From JBECKR01 sp040235415 (GTDB lineage: Bacteria > Acidobacteriota > Polarisedimenticolia > Polarisedimenticolales > Polarisedimenticolaceae), in assembly GCA_040235415.1 (NCBI GenBank), contig JBECKR010000017.1:1-20507 (forward strand): a DNA stretch of 20,507 bases, read 5' to 3'. The translations under genes were made by a program, and so were the position numbers. Below, piece after piece: positions 13,581 through 20,507 of the stretch. The notes beneath the pieces are model-generated. The model did not search any database and was not told the origin of the DNA. It worked only from the letters and a program-made list of their open reading frames with translations. Position 1 is the first letter of the stretch. The number at the start of each line of letters is the position of its first letter.

Positions 13581-14396
13581 TCAGCCGCGACCGCTCGCGC
13601 CGCTCCCCGCCGGCATCCGCTCCTTGTGCTCGCGATACACGTCGTACGCGTCGTCGACGCTCGCGCCGTCGTGGACCACCGCGCGCACCGCGCGGATCAT
13701 CCCGACGGGGCAGTCGGACTGGAAGATGTTGCGACCCATGTCGACGCCGCGGGCGCCGTCCCGCACCGCGTTCCAAGCGAGCGCGACCGCTTCGCGCTCC
13801 GCGACCTTTTTGCCGCCCGCGACGATGAGCGGCACCGGGACCGAGCGCACGATCTCCTCGAACCCGTCGCAATGGTACGTCTTGACGAGATTGGCGCCGA
13901 TCTCGGCCGCGATGCGGCAGGCGAGCCCGAGGTAGCGCGCGTCGCGCGTCATCTCCTTGCCGACGGCGGTGACGGCGAGCACCGGGATGCCGTAGCGCTG
14001 GCCCTCGTCGACGCACCGCGCGAGGTTCAAGAGCGTCTCGCGCTCGCCTTCGCTGCCGACGAAGATCGACATCGTGATCGCGGCCGCGTTGAGCCGGACC
14101 GCGTCCTCGATCGCGACCGTCAACCCCTCGTTCGACAGCTCGCGCAGGATGCTCGTCCCGCCCGAGATCCGAAGCACGATCGGGACGTCGCTCGCCGGCG
14201 GTACCGACGTGCGCAGCGTTCCGCGCGTCAGCATCAGCGAATCCGCGTGGGGCAGCAGCGGCGCGATCGTCGCCGCGGGGTCCTCGAGCCCCGAGGTCGG
14301 CCCCAGGAAGTAGCCATGGTCGACGGCGAGCATCACGGTCCTGCCGGTCGCCGGCTTCAGAATGCGGCTCAGGCGATTCGAGAGTCCCCAGTCCAT
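13581..14396 (-). CDS. LsrF-like class I aldolase/thiolase
   Basis: 271 aa. ATG 14396 has GGAGG 5 bases upstream. The sequence follows E. coli LsrF closely from DWG..SRLSRI and VMLA.DHGYF.GPT.GLE at the N-terminus through VPLIVAGGKK, GARGVDMGRNIFQSD and the C-terminal AVRAVVHDG region (compared from memory). K172 in LVKTY aligns with the Schiff-base lysine K203 of LsrF. It lacks only the 30-residue leader of the E. coli protein. LsrF catalyses the last thiolytic step of autoinducer-2 breakdown, but no lsr transporter, kinase or LsrG is present here, so the substrate is more likely another ketose phosphate or dione. It forms a probable two-gene operon with the zinc dehydrogenase (31-base gap). 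Confidence 0.9.
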   Translation of the reverse strand: MDWGLSNRLSRILKPATGRTVMLAVDHGYFLGPTSGLEDPAATIAPLLPHADSLMLTRGTLRTSVPPASDVPIVLRISGGTSILRELSNEGLTVAIEDAVRLNAAAITMSIFVGSEGERETLLNLARCVDEGQRYGIPVLAVTAVGKEMTRDARYLGLACRIAAEIGANLVKTYHCDGFEEIVRSVPVPLIVAGGKKVAEREAVALAWNAVRDGARGVDMGRNIFQSDCPVGMIRAVRAVVHDGASVDDAYDVYREHKERMPAGSGASGRG

Positions 14397-14545
14397 CTCG
14401 ACCTCCGGATCCGGACGCGGCCCGTGCGACCGCCCCGCGCTCGGGGGCGATTATGGCACGCCGGTCGCCGCGTCGAAACGCCGCCGCCGCCGGGCGTTGC
14501 CCGACCGGCGCGGCTGTGGTCTCCTAGGCGGCCGGAGGAACGACC

Positions 14546-16441
14546 ATGAGAACGCACCGACTCCGCATCCCCGTAGTCCTTGCCGTCATCCTGCTCGCCG
14601 TCACGGGCATCCTCGCGGCGCCCGAAAAGGCGACTCCGAACGAGAAGTACCGCTGGAACCTGGAGGAGATCTACCCGTCTCCGGACGCGTGGTCCGAAGC
14701 CAAGGACGAAGCCGTCGCGGACCTCTCGAAGCTCGAGAGCTGCCGCGGCCACCTCGGCGAGTCGGCCGACACGCTCTCGCGCTGCCTCGGCGTGTGGTAC
14801 GACCTCGACCGCCGCATGTCCCGCGTCCAGACCTACGCGAACATGTACTACGACCTCGACACGCGGGTCGGGAAGAGCCAGCAGATGCGGCTCCAGTCGC
14901 AGCAGGCGCTCACGCAGTTCGCCTCGGCGTCGTCCTGGATCCGCCCCGAGATCCTCGCCCTCGGCCCGGACCGGGTCCGAGAGCTGCTCGGCTCCGATCC
15001 GTCGCTCGCGCCGTACCGCCAGCCGGTGGAGGACGTCTTGCGCTGGGCGCCGCACACGCTCTCCCCCGCCGAGGAGAAGATCGTCGCCGAGACCGGCACG
15101 ATGCAGAACGCGGGGCAGAACGTCCGCGACGTGTTCGTGAACGCCGACTTTCCGTACGCCGAGGTCACGCTCTCGGACGGCGAGACGGTCCGCCTCGACG
15201 CCGCGGCGTACACGAAGTACCGCGCCGCGACCGACCGCGCCGACCGCCTGAAGGTGTTCCACGCGTTCTTCGGCCGCTACAACGACTACACCAACACCCT
15301 CGGGACGGCGCTCAACGCGCAGGTCCAGGCCCACGTGTTCGACGCCCGCGTGCGGCACTTCGGCTCGTCGCTCGAGGCCGCGCTGTTCCACGACAACATC
15401 CCGACCGCCGTCTACACCGAGCTGCTCGACGACGTCCACGCCAACCTGCCGACGCTGTTCCGCTACCTCTCGCTGAGGAAGCGCATGATGGGGCTCGAGA
15501 CGCTCGGCTACGAGGACCTCTACGCTCCGATCGTCGGGAAGTACGAGCGCACGTTCACGCCCGATGAGGCGATCGACCTGACGCTGGCCGCGGTCGCGCC
15601 GCTCGGAGAGCACTACCGGGATGTGCTGAAGCAGGGGCTCGAGGGCGGCTGGGTCGACTGGTTCCCGCGCACCGGCAAGCGCTCCGGCGCGTACAGCACC
15701 GACGTCTACGGGCTGCACCCGTTCCAGCTCCAGAACTTCACGGGGCTGTACCAGGAGGTCTCGACGCTGGCGCACGAGTCCGGGCACTCGATGCACACCT
15801 ACCTCGCCGACGCCGCGCAGCCCTACCCCACCCACGACTATCCGATCTTCATCGCCGAGGTCGCCTCGACGCTCAACGAGAACCTCCTGTTCCACACCAT
15901 GCTCGACCGCGCGAAGACGGACGACGAGCGCCTGTTCCTGCTCGGAAGCTACCTCGACAACCTCCGTCAGACGCTGTTCCGCCAGACGCAGTTCGCCGAG
16001 TTCGAGCTGCGCATCCACGAGATGGCGGAGCACGGCGAGCCGCTCAGCGGCTCGAATCTCGACGAGCTGTACCTGAAGCTCCTGCGGGAGTACTACGGCG
16101 CGGACAAAGGCGTGTGCGACATCGATCCGACCTACCGCTCCGAGTGGGCCTACATCCCGCACATGTACTACGACTTCTACGTCTACCAGTACGCGACCAG
16201 CGTCGTCGCGGCGATCTCTCTCGCGCAGGGGATCCTCGACGAGCAGGCCGGGCCGAACCCCTCGACGGCGAACCGCGACGCGTATCTCGCGATGCTCTCG
16301 GCCGGTTCGTCGCGCTACGCCTACGACATGCTGAAGGATGCGGGGGTCGATCTCGCGACCCCGAAGCCGTTCGAGGCCGCGATGGCCGAGATGAACCGCA
16401 TCATGGACCGGATGGAGGCGATCCTGGCGAAGGGGAAGTAG
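14546..16441 (+). CDS. pepF: Exported oligoendopeptidase F (M3 family)
   Basis: 631 aa. ATG 14546 is preceded by GGAGG. A Sec signal (residues 1-25, ending ILAA-P) precedes a full-length PepF: 'YRWNLEEIYPS' at the start, then a helical domain, and the M3 zinc site HESGHSMHTYL (H410, E411, H414) with E438 in IAEVASTLNEN as third ligand. The substrate-side Tyr/His region 'DPTYRSEWAYIPHMYYDFYVYQYATS' near the C-terminus is intact. PepF enzymes cut short peptides of about 7-17 residues. Family members are usually cytoplasmic; here the signal peptide places it in the periplasm. The peptide transporter gene follows after 73 bases, suggesting digestion of external peptides before uptake. The -24-like TGGCACG at 14454 was judged too weak to call a promoter. 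Confidence 0.93.
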   Translation: MRTHRLRIPVVLAVILLAVTGILAAPEKATPNEKYRWNLEEIYPSPDAWSEAKDEAVADLSKLESCRGHLGESADTLSRCLGVWYDLDRRMSRVQTYANMYYDLDTRVGKSQQMRLQSQQALTQFASASSWIRPEILALGPDRVRELLGSDPSLAPYRQPVEDVLRWAPHTLSPAEEKIVAETGTMQNAGQNVRDVFVNADFPYAEVTLSDGETVRLDAAAYTKYRAATDRADRLKVFHAFFGRYNDYTNTLGTALNAQVQAHVFDARVRHFGSSLEAALFHDNIPTAVYTELLDDVHANLPTLFRYLSLRKRMMGLETLGYEDLYAPIVGKYERTFTPDEAIDLTLAAVAPLGEHYRDVLKQGLEGGWVDWFPRTGKRSGAYSTDVYGLHPFQLQNFTGLYQEVSTLAHESGHSMHTYLADAAQPYPTHDYPIFIAEVASTLNENLLFHTMLDRAKTDDERLFLLGSYLDNLRQTLFRQTQFAEFELRIHEMAEHGEPLSGSNLDELYLKLLREYYGADKGVCDIDPTYRSEWAYIPHMYYDFYVYQYATSVVAAISLAQGILDEQAGPNPSTANRDAYLAMLSAGSSRYAYDMLKDAGVDLATPKPFEAAMAEMNRIMDRMEAILAKGK

Positions 16442-16470
16442 GCCGGGCGAACGGAGGGCGATCGCCGTAT

Positions 16471-16476
16471 TACAAT
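16471..16476 (+). promoter_or_regulatory. Possible -10 element TACAAT
   Basis: TACAAT lies 38 bases before the transporter ATG within the short gap after pepF. It is the same hexamer as before the NTF2-like lipoprotein gene, and no -35 is visible. It could give the transporter its own promoter. Confidence 0.3.
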
Positions 16477-16514
16477 CCGGCGCCGCGCCGGTGCGGCTCC
16501 TGCACGAGGATTCG

Positions 16515-17819
16515 ATGAAGAGCCAAAGGTCCGCGTTTCCGCCGGTTTTCTGGGTCGCGAACACGATCGAGATCCTGGAGCGCTTCGCGTACTACGGGAT
16601 CTACTTCGGGTTCGGGATCTACATGACGTCGCTGGGCCTCTCCACCGAGAAGCTCGGCGTCGTGCAGTCCGTGTTCCTGTTCTTGTCCTACGGCATACCG
16701 ATCTTCTCCGGAAGCATGGCGGACCGGTTCGGCTTCAAGAAGGTCCTCGTCGTCTCGTATCTCGCCTACCTCCCCGCGATCATCCTGCTGCTGGTGTTCC
16801 ACAGCTACCTCGGCGTGCTCGTCGCGATGCTGTGCATCGGAACGGCGGCCGGGATCTTCAAGCCGCTCGTCGCCGGGACCGTGCGGGTCGTGACGGACAC
16901 GACCAACAAGACTCTCGGCTTCGGCGTGTTCTACATGATGGTCAACATCGGCGGGTTCGTCGGGCCTGTCGTCGCGGGGTACCTCCGCACGAAATCGTGG
17001 GACATCTCGCACGCGTCCGCCGCCGTCGCGATCGTCGTGATGCTGATCATCACCGTGCTGTTCTACAGGGAGCCGCCTCGGGAGGCATCGACCGAATCGC
17101 TCGGCGACAAGCTGGTGGGAATCTGGACGGTTCTCACGGATCTCAAGTTCGCCACGTTCCTGGTGCTGCTCGGGTTGTTCTTCTGGCTGCCGTTCTGGGG
17201 GTTCTTCAACGTCTGCGCGCTCTACATCGACAGCAACCTCGACACCGCCGCGATCTACCGCTTCCTCGAGCCGCTCTCGCACGCGGTGCCCTGGGTGGGA
17301 CCTTGGCTCCTCGGCGTCATCTCCCACGACGAGGGCGGGGTCCGGCGGATCCTGGGGGAGTCCATCGGGAACACCGGGCTCATCATCATCGTGTTCCAGA
17401 TCCTGGTCTCGAGGATCTTCGAGAAGCGGCGCGCGCTGCCGTCGTTCATGTTCGGTCTCGTGGTCGCGGCCGCCGGGCTCGCGACGATCGGGTTCGCGGC
17501 CGCGAACGGCGCGGCGATCGTGCTGCTCGGCGTCACGCTGTTCGCGGTCGGAGAGATGATCACCTCTCCGCGGATCCAGGAGTACATCACCTGGATCGCG
17601 CCCAAGGACAAGGCCGGCCTCTACATGGGTTCGAACTTCATCGGCACGATGATCGGCGCCGGGACGAGCGGCGTCGTGACGTGGGTCTACGGCATGTTCA
17701 ACCGAGCGGGACACCCCGAGGGCATCTGGTACGTGCTCGCGGCACACATGGTGCTCGCCGTCGTCGTGTTCTGGTTGTTCGCCAGGATCGCCGGGGAGTT
17801 CAAGGAACTCGACGCGTAG
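16515..17819 (+). CDS. POT-family proton-coupled oligopeptide transporter
   Basis: 434 aa from ATG 16515, with GAGGA (16506-16510) upstream; an in-frame GTG at 16491 lacks a ribosome site. The first helix carries the canonical ExxERFxYYG motif (E19-E22-R23-F24), needed for proton coupling in POT/PTR2 transporters. GIFKPLVAGTV in helix 4 corresponds to the family's conserved Lys region, and about 12 membrane helices are visible. A charged loop (EPPREASTESLGDK, about residues 190-205) marks the centre. These transporters import di- and tripeptides with protons across the inner membrane. Its position behind exported PepF supports a peptide-scavenging pair. The gene ends seven bases before a hairpin shared with the convergent gene. 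Confidence 0.9.
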   Translation: MKSQRSAFPPVFWVANTIEILERFAYYGIYFGFGIYMTSLGLSTEKLGVVQSVFLFLSYGIPIFSGSMADRFGFKKVLVVSYLAYLPAIILLLVFHSYLGVLVAMLCIGTAAGIFKPLVAGTVRVVTDTTNKTLGFGVFYMMVNIGGFVGPVVAGYLRTKSWDISHASAAVAIVVMLIITVLFYREPPREASTESLGDKLVGIWTVLTDLKFATFLVLLGLFFWLPFWGFFNVCALYIDSNLDTAAIYRFLEPLSHAVPWVGPWLLGVISHDEGGVRRILGESIGNTGLIIIVFQILVSRIFEKRRALPSFMFGLVVAAAGLATIGFAAANGAAIVLLGVTLFAVGEMITSPRIQEYITWIAPKDKAGLYMGSNFIGTMIGAGTSGVVTWVYGMFNRAGHPEGIWYVLAAHMVLAVVVFWLFARIAGEFKELDA

Positions 17820-17821
17820 AC

Positions 17822-17850
17822 GTAGGAACGGTGCCTGACACCGTTCTTAC
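17822..17850. terminator. Bidirectional hairpin between convergent genes (REP-like)
   Basis: Arms 17822-17833 and 17839-17850 pair over 12 bp (one G-T wobble) with loop CCTGA; the core is GAACGGTG/CACCGTTC. It has no U-tract but separates convergent genes. The GGTGCCTGACACC core resembles, from memory, a repeat scattered between genes in other genomes. The TAA stop of the minus-strand gene lies within the hairpin arm. Confidence 0.5.
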
Positions 17851-19721
17851 AACATGAGCCAGGCGCTGGCGGCGGCGACGACCTGGATGGCGAAGTTGTC
17901 GATGCCGTGGTGGCTGACGGCCTCGACCGCGCCGGTGAGGAGGCCGACGACGACCGCGGCGCCGGCGGCCGCCGCGGGGTGGAACCCGGACAGCGCGAGG
18001 GCGACGAACGCCGCGAGCATGCCCGCGAGGACGACCGCCGCCGACCCCTCGACGCTGCGGGTCGCGGAAACGCCGAACAGCGAGGGCACGCGGTAGCGGT
18101 GCCGGCCGATCGCCGCGCCGACCGGCTCTCCCACGGCGTCGCCCCAACCGCCGACGAGATACCCGACCGACGCGAACGGCCCGAACAGGAGCCCCGCGGT
18201 CAGCCCCCCGACGGCGGTCGTCGCGAGCGGCACCAGGACGAATCGCGTGCGATGCGGAGCGTCGGACGGCCGCGCCATCGCTTCGTAGAACGGGAACCCC
18301 TCCCCGCGCCACGTCGCGTACAGCACGACGAGCGTCACGATCGCGCCGAACAGCGCGACGCTCGCGAGCCCCGAAGCGATGCGGAGCGCCGCCGCGGTCG
18401 AGAACACCGCGAAGTGGAACACCTTGCGAGTGTACGGAGTGCGTACGCCGCGAGCGGCGCGGAGCCATCCCGCGAGCCACGCCGCGAGCCCGGCGAACAG
18501 CAGCATCGGCGGCCCTCCGACGACGATCGTGCGAAGGTCCGGTACGAGCGACGCGCCGCCGGCCCCGGCGCTCGGGGAATCCGGGGCCGGCGCGACGCTC
18601 GGGGATCGCTCCGGCGGCCCGGCCGCGTTCCAGGCCTCGAGGAAGGCCGCCGCGGCGGGCGATTTGCCGGTCGACGGCCCGAGGAACGCGTGCACCAGCA
18701 CGGGCGGCGGCAGCGCGCGGACCTCGCGCACGATCTCCCGGACCCGCCCGGGGTCGGGCCGCTCGCCGTCGAGCGGCAGCACCCGGAACGGGACGCCGTA
18801 GCTCGACAGCGCCTCGCGCTCACGCTCGATCCAGGGGCGGTCGTCCGGGTTCGCGGGATCGAGCAGCGAGACGACCGTCGTCCACTCGCCCGGCAGGACG
18901 AACGCCACCAACTCGTCGTCGGTCGGAAGCGGCGTCAGGAACGAGCCTTCCCCGAGCGCGTGCGCCGCGCCGCGCTCGAGCGCGGTGCCCTCCTCGAGGC
19001 GCAGCGTGCCGGCGGCGGTCTCCGGGGACACCTCGAGGGACGCCGCCGTCTCCTCCAGCGCCTGACGCACCATGTGGACGCGGTCGCGTCCGAGGTAGCA
19101 GTGCACGTAGTACTTCCCGCGACCCTCGCGCGCGAGGCGCTCGATCTTCGCGAGGCTCTCGGCGTTGTCCGCGATCCACGGCAGCATCGGGGCCTCGATG
19201 AGCTCGATTCCCGCCTCGCGTGCCGCGGCGCGCTCGTCGGCCAGGAGCTTCGGCTCGAACGGCACGACCGCCGGATGCAGCAGCGTGACGATCGCGGTGT
19301 AGCCGCGGGCCTTGAGTTCCTTCATGCGATCGAGCGTCGGATACGGGCCGATCGTGAACGACGTCCCGATTCGCGTCTCCCGTCCCATGTCCGCGCCGAG
19401 AGCGGCGGGATCGAGCCAAAGCGCGACCGACGCGAGCGCGGCGAGCAGCACGAGCACGGGGAGCCCGATCCGGACGTGACGCTCCCCCGATCGCCGCGCG
19501 ACCCGGGTGAGCACGACCGCGAGCAACGCGGTGCCGGCGACGAGCAGCCCGATGATCCCGGTGACCGCCGCGTCCTCGGCGCCCTCCGGCCAGCCGGCGC
19601 GACGGCCGTACGCGGCGACCCACCGCACCGGTCCGAGGAGCGTGCTCGTTCCGAGGCAGAAGCCGGTCGCGAGCCACAGCACGGCGAAGGTCGCGAGCGA
19701 ACGGCGTAGGGAGCGCTCCAT
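17847..19721 (-). CDS. Fusion: PTP-type domain, degenerate PTP domain, phytol/dolichol-kinase-like membrane domain
   Basis: 624 aa from ATG 19721 (a GTG directly before it is an alternative; neither has a strong ribosome site). Three hydrophobic segments (about 8-30, 52-73, 84-104) open the protein. Residues 115-260 form a cysteine-phosphatase-like domain with YYVHCYLGRDR (C208, R214; HCx5R). Residues 260-365 repeat its layout (SFLTPLPTDDELV versus SFTIGPYPTLDRM; TTVVSLLDP versus TAIVTLLHP) but the active site is VHAFLGPST, with Cys replaced by A345 and Arg by T351, so it should be inactive. A Pro/Ser linker (366-392) leads to a polytopic domain (396-624) with VFHFAVF, GGWGDAVGEPVGAAIGR, the RSVEGS loop (556-560) and a VEAVSHHGIDNF ending, as in phytol/dolichol kinases and CDP-lipid synthases. 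It may dephosphorylate and phosphorylate an isoprenoid or other lipid. The YaiO-like barrel gene ends 14 bases upstream. Confidence 0.85.
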   Translation of the reverse strand: MERSLRRSLATFAVLWLATGFCLGTSTLLGPVRWVAAYGRRAGWPEGAEDAAVTGIIGLLVAGTALLAVVLTRVARRSGERHVRIGLPVLVLLAALASVALWLDPAALGADMGRETRIGTSFTIGPYPTLDRMKELKARGYTAIVTLLHPAVVPFEPKLLADERAAAREAGIELIEAPMLPWIADNAESLAKIERLAREGRGKYYVHCYLGRDRVHMVRQALEETAASLEVSPETAAGTLRLEEGTALERGAAHALGEGSFLTPLPTDDELVAFVLPGEWTTVVSLLDPANPDDRPWIEREREALSSYGVPFRVLPLDGERPDPGRVREIVREVRALPPPVLVHAFLGPSTGKSPAAAAFLEAWNAAGPPERSPSVAPAPDSPSAGAGGASLVPDLRTIVVGGPPMLLFAGLAAWLAGWLRAARGVRTPYTRKVFHFAVFSTAAALRIASGLASVALFGAIVTLVVLYATWRGEGFPFYEAMARPSDAPHRTRFVLVPLATTAVGGLTAGLLFGPFASVGYLVGGWGDAVGEPVGAAIGRHRYRVPSLFGVSATRSVEGSAAVVLAGMLAAFVALALSGFHPAAAAGAAVVVGLLTGAVEAVSHHGIDNFAIQVVAAASAWLML

Positions 19722-19735
19722 CACGGCCGTGAGCC

Positions 19736-20507
19736 TCAGAACCAGCGGCGCACGCCGACGCCGAGCTGAACGCTCTGTCGCGCGAGGGCGGCGCCGACCT
19801 CCTGGTCGCGATACGCCACCCAGCCCTTGCCGTACCACGATCGTCGCATGCGGAGCTGGACCTCGGCGCGCACGAACGACGTGTCGAGGTTGACGCCCTG
19901 TCCCGTCAGGACGTCGGTGTCCGGAGTCGTTCCGTTCGACGCGACGACGCCGGCGTAGCTCTCGCGCTCGCCGAAGTACCGCCGGGCGTAGACCGCGACC
20001 GAGCTCGAGGTCCCGTCCGGCTTGTCGGTGAGGCTCGGCCGCACCGAGAACCACCAGTCGCGCCAGTATTTCCCGACCGTGCCGGTCCAGATCGTGACGC
20101 TGCCGGAATCGAAATTCAGCCAGCGCGCCCCGATCGACGCCTCCCAGCCGGCGTCGAAGTTGCGGTACAGCTCCGCGCCGAGCCGGACGTCGGGGTAGAG
20201 CGTCGATCCCGACGCCCCCGCGTTGAGGTAGAGGTACATGCGGCGCGGGAGCCGCGGGTACGCGTCGACCTCGAGCTGCGTGCCGCTGCGGCCGAACTTC
20301 CAAGCCTGGTTGGCGCGGACGAGCCCCGTCCCCCAGCCGAACCGCCGGGAGAGCTCGACCTGCAGCTCGTGCCACGACGCGAGGTTCTGCCGGAAGTCCT
20401 CGTAGGCGTACTCGACCGAGACGCGGTCGCGCCGTGCCGCGGTCTCGAGCCTCCGCGCGACGCGGGCGTGCCCGGCGTCGTCCGGCTCCGCGCGGACGGC
20501 CTCGCGC
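19736..20507 (-). CDS. YaiO-family outer-membrane beta-barrel protein, 5' end outside window
   Basis: The frame is open from the right window edge to TGA 19738-19736, giving the last 256 residues. The first 25 visible residues (REAVRAEPDDAGHARVARRLE) look like the end of a TPR-type helical region. After that come alternating barrel strands: VEYAYEDFRQNLASWHELQ, GTGLVRANQAWKFGRSGTQLEVDAYPRL, 'MYLYLNAGAS', 'LGAELYRNFDAGWEASIGARWL', 'GTVGKYWRDWWFSVRP', 'VYARRYFGERESYAGVV' and a C-terminal GVRRWF. The final Phe is the usual outer-membrane insertion signal. This matches the YaiO family layout; the molecular function is poorly known. It is upstream of, and probably co-transcribed with, the phosphatase/lipid-kinase fusion, which may work on the same envelope component. 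Confidence 0.85.
   Translation of the reverse strand, partial: REAVRAEPDDAGHARVARRLETAARRDRVSVEYAYEDFRQNLASWHELQVELSRRFGWGTGLVRANQAWKFGRSGTQLEVDAYPRLPRRMYLYLNAGASGSTLYPDVRLGAELYRNFDAGWEASIGARWLNFDSGSVTIWTGTVGKYWRDWWFSVRPSLTDKPDGTSSSVAVYARRYFGERESYAGVVASNGTTPDTDVLTGQGVNLDTSFVRAEVQLRMRRSWYGKGWVAYRDQEVGAALARQSVQLGVGVRRWF

Noticed and set aside
14454..14469. Sigma-54-like TGGCACG before pepF
   Set aside because: The -24 half is perfect and GG-N10-GC holds, but the -12 half reads TCGCC instead of TTGCA/T.
14369..19709. Long antisense frames opposite pepF, the transporter and the phosphatase/kinase fusion
   Set aside because: They have low-complexity shadow compositions; the opposite-strand genes have catalytic motifs, membrane segments and ribosome sites.

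Overview
The window is uniformly GC-rich (about 70% by eye) and densely coded. Gene content suggests a Gram-negative, diderm, probably heterotrophic soil or sediment bacterium: lipoproteins, two outer-membrane barrels, an ExxERFxYYG peptide transporter, a sigma factor resembling the Acidobacteriota/Planctomycetota ECF type, a DUF6600 lipoprotein and a REP-type transposase. An Acidobacteriota-like lineage is my best guess, but nothing here fixes the phylum. There are no rRNA or tRNA genes, CRISPR arrays or phage modules.

Left part (1-6.7 kb, mostly +): the 3' end of an unknown gene; a membrane-anchored protein made almost entirely of Leu-led heptad/pentad repeats, followed by a strong hairpin terminator; then a coupled pair of a secreted HExxH peptidase/beta-propeller/outer-membrane-barrel protein and a PrsW-like intramembrane protease. 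Convergent to these is a membrane-anchored monoheme cytochrome c.

Middle-left (6.8-8.0 kb, minus): a TetR/NemR-like repressor lies between two very small genes whose products share the C-terminal motif FxLxxDEVLEQL[ST]YGRD. Two near-identical operator-like palindromes flank the repressor gene, one inside its own promoter and one upstream of the downstream small gene. This is the best candidate for an undescribed small regulatory system.

Middle (8.0-11.1 kb, +): an NTF2-like lipoprotein; a good sigma-54 (-24/-12) promoter; a Trp-rich DUF6600 lipoprotein followed by an exported START-like protein; and an ECF-type sigma factor starting with TTG.

Mobile region (11.1-12.5 kb): a REP-associated tyrosine transposase (RAYT) bounded by 39-bp inverted repeats, a GNAT acetyltransferase, and a separate inverted pair of the same repeats (a REPIN) without a transposase.

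Right part: an orphan LsrF-like class I aldolase with a zinc-dependent dehydrogenase (minus); an exported M3 oligopeptidase and a POT peptide transporter (+), which together suggest peptide scavenging; then on the minus strand a YaiO-like barrel (5' end outside the window) followed by an unusual membrane protein joining an active-looking protein-tyrosine-phosphatase-type domain, a degenerate copy of it and a C-terminal phytol/dolichol-kinase-like domain.
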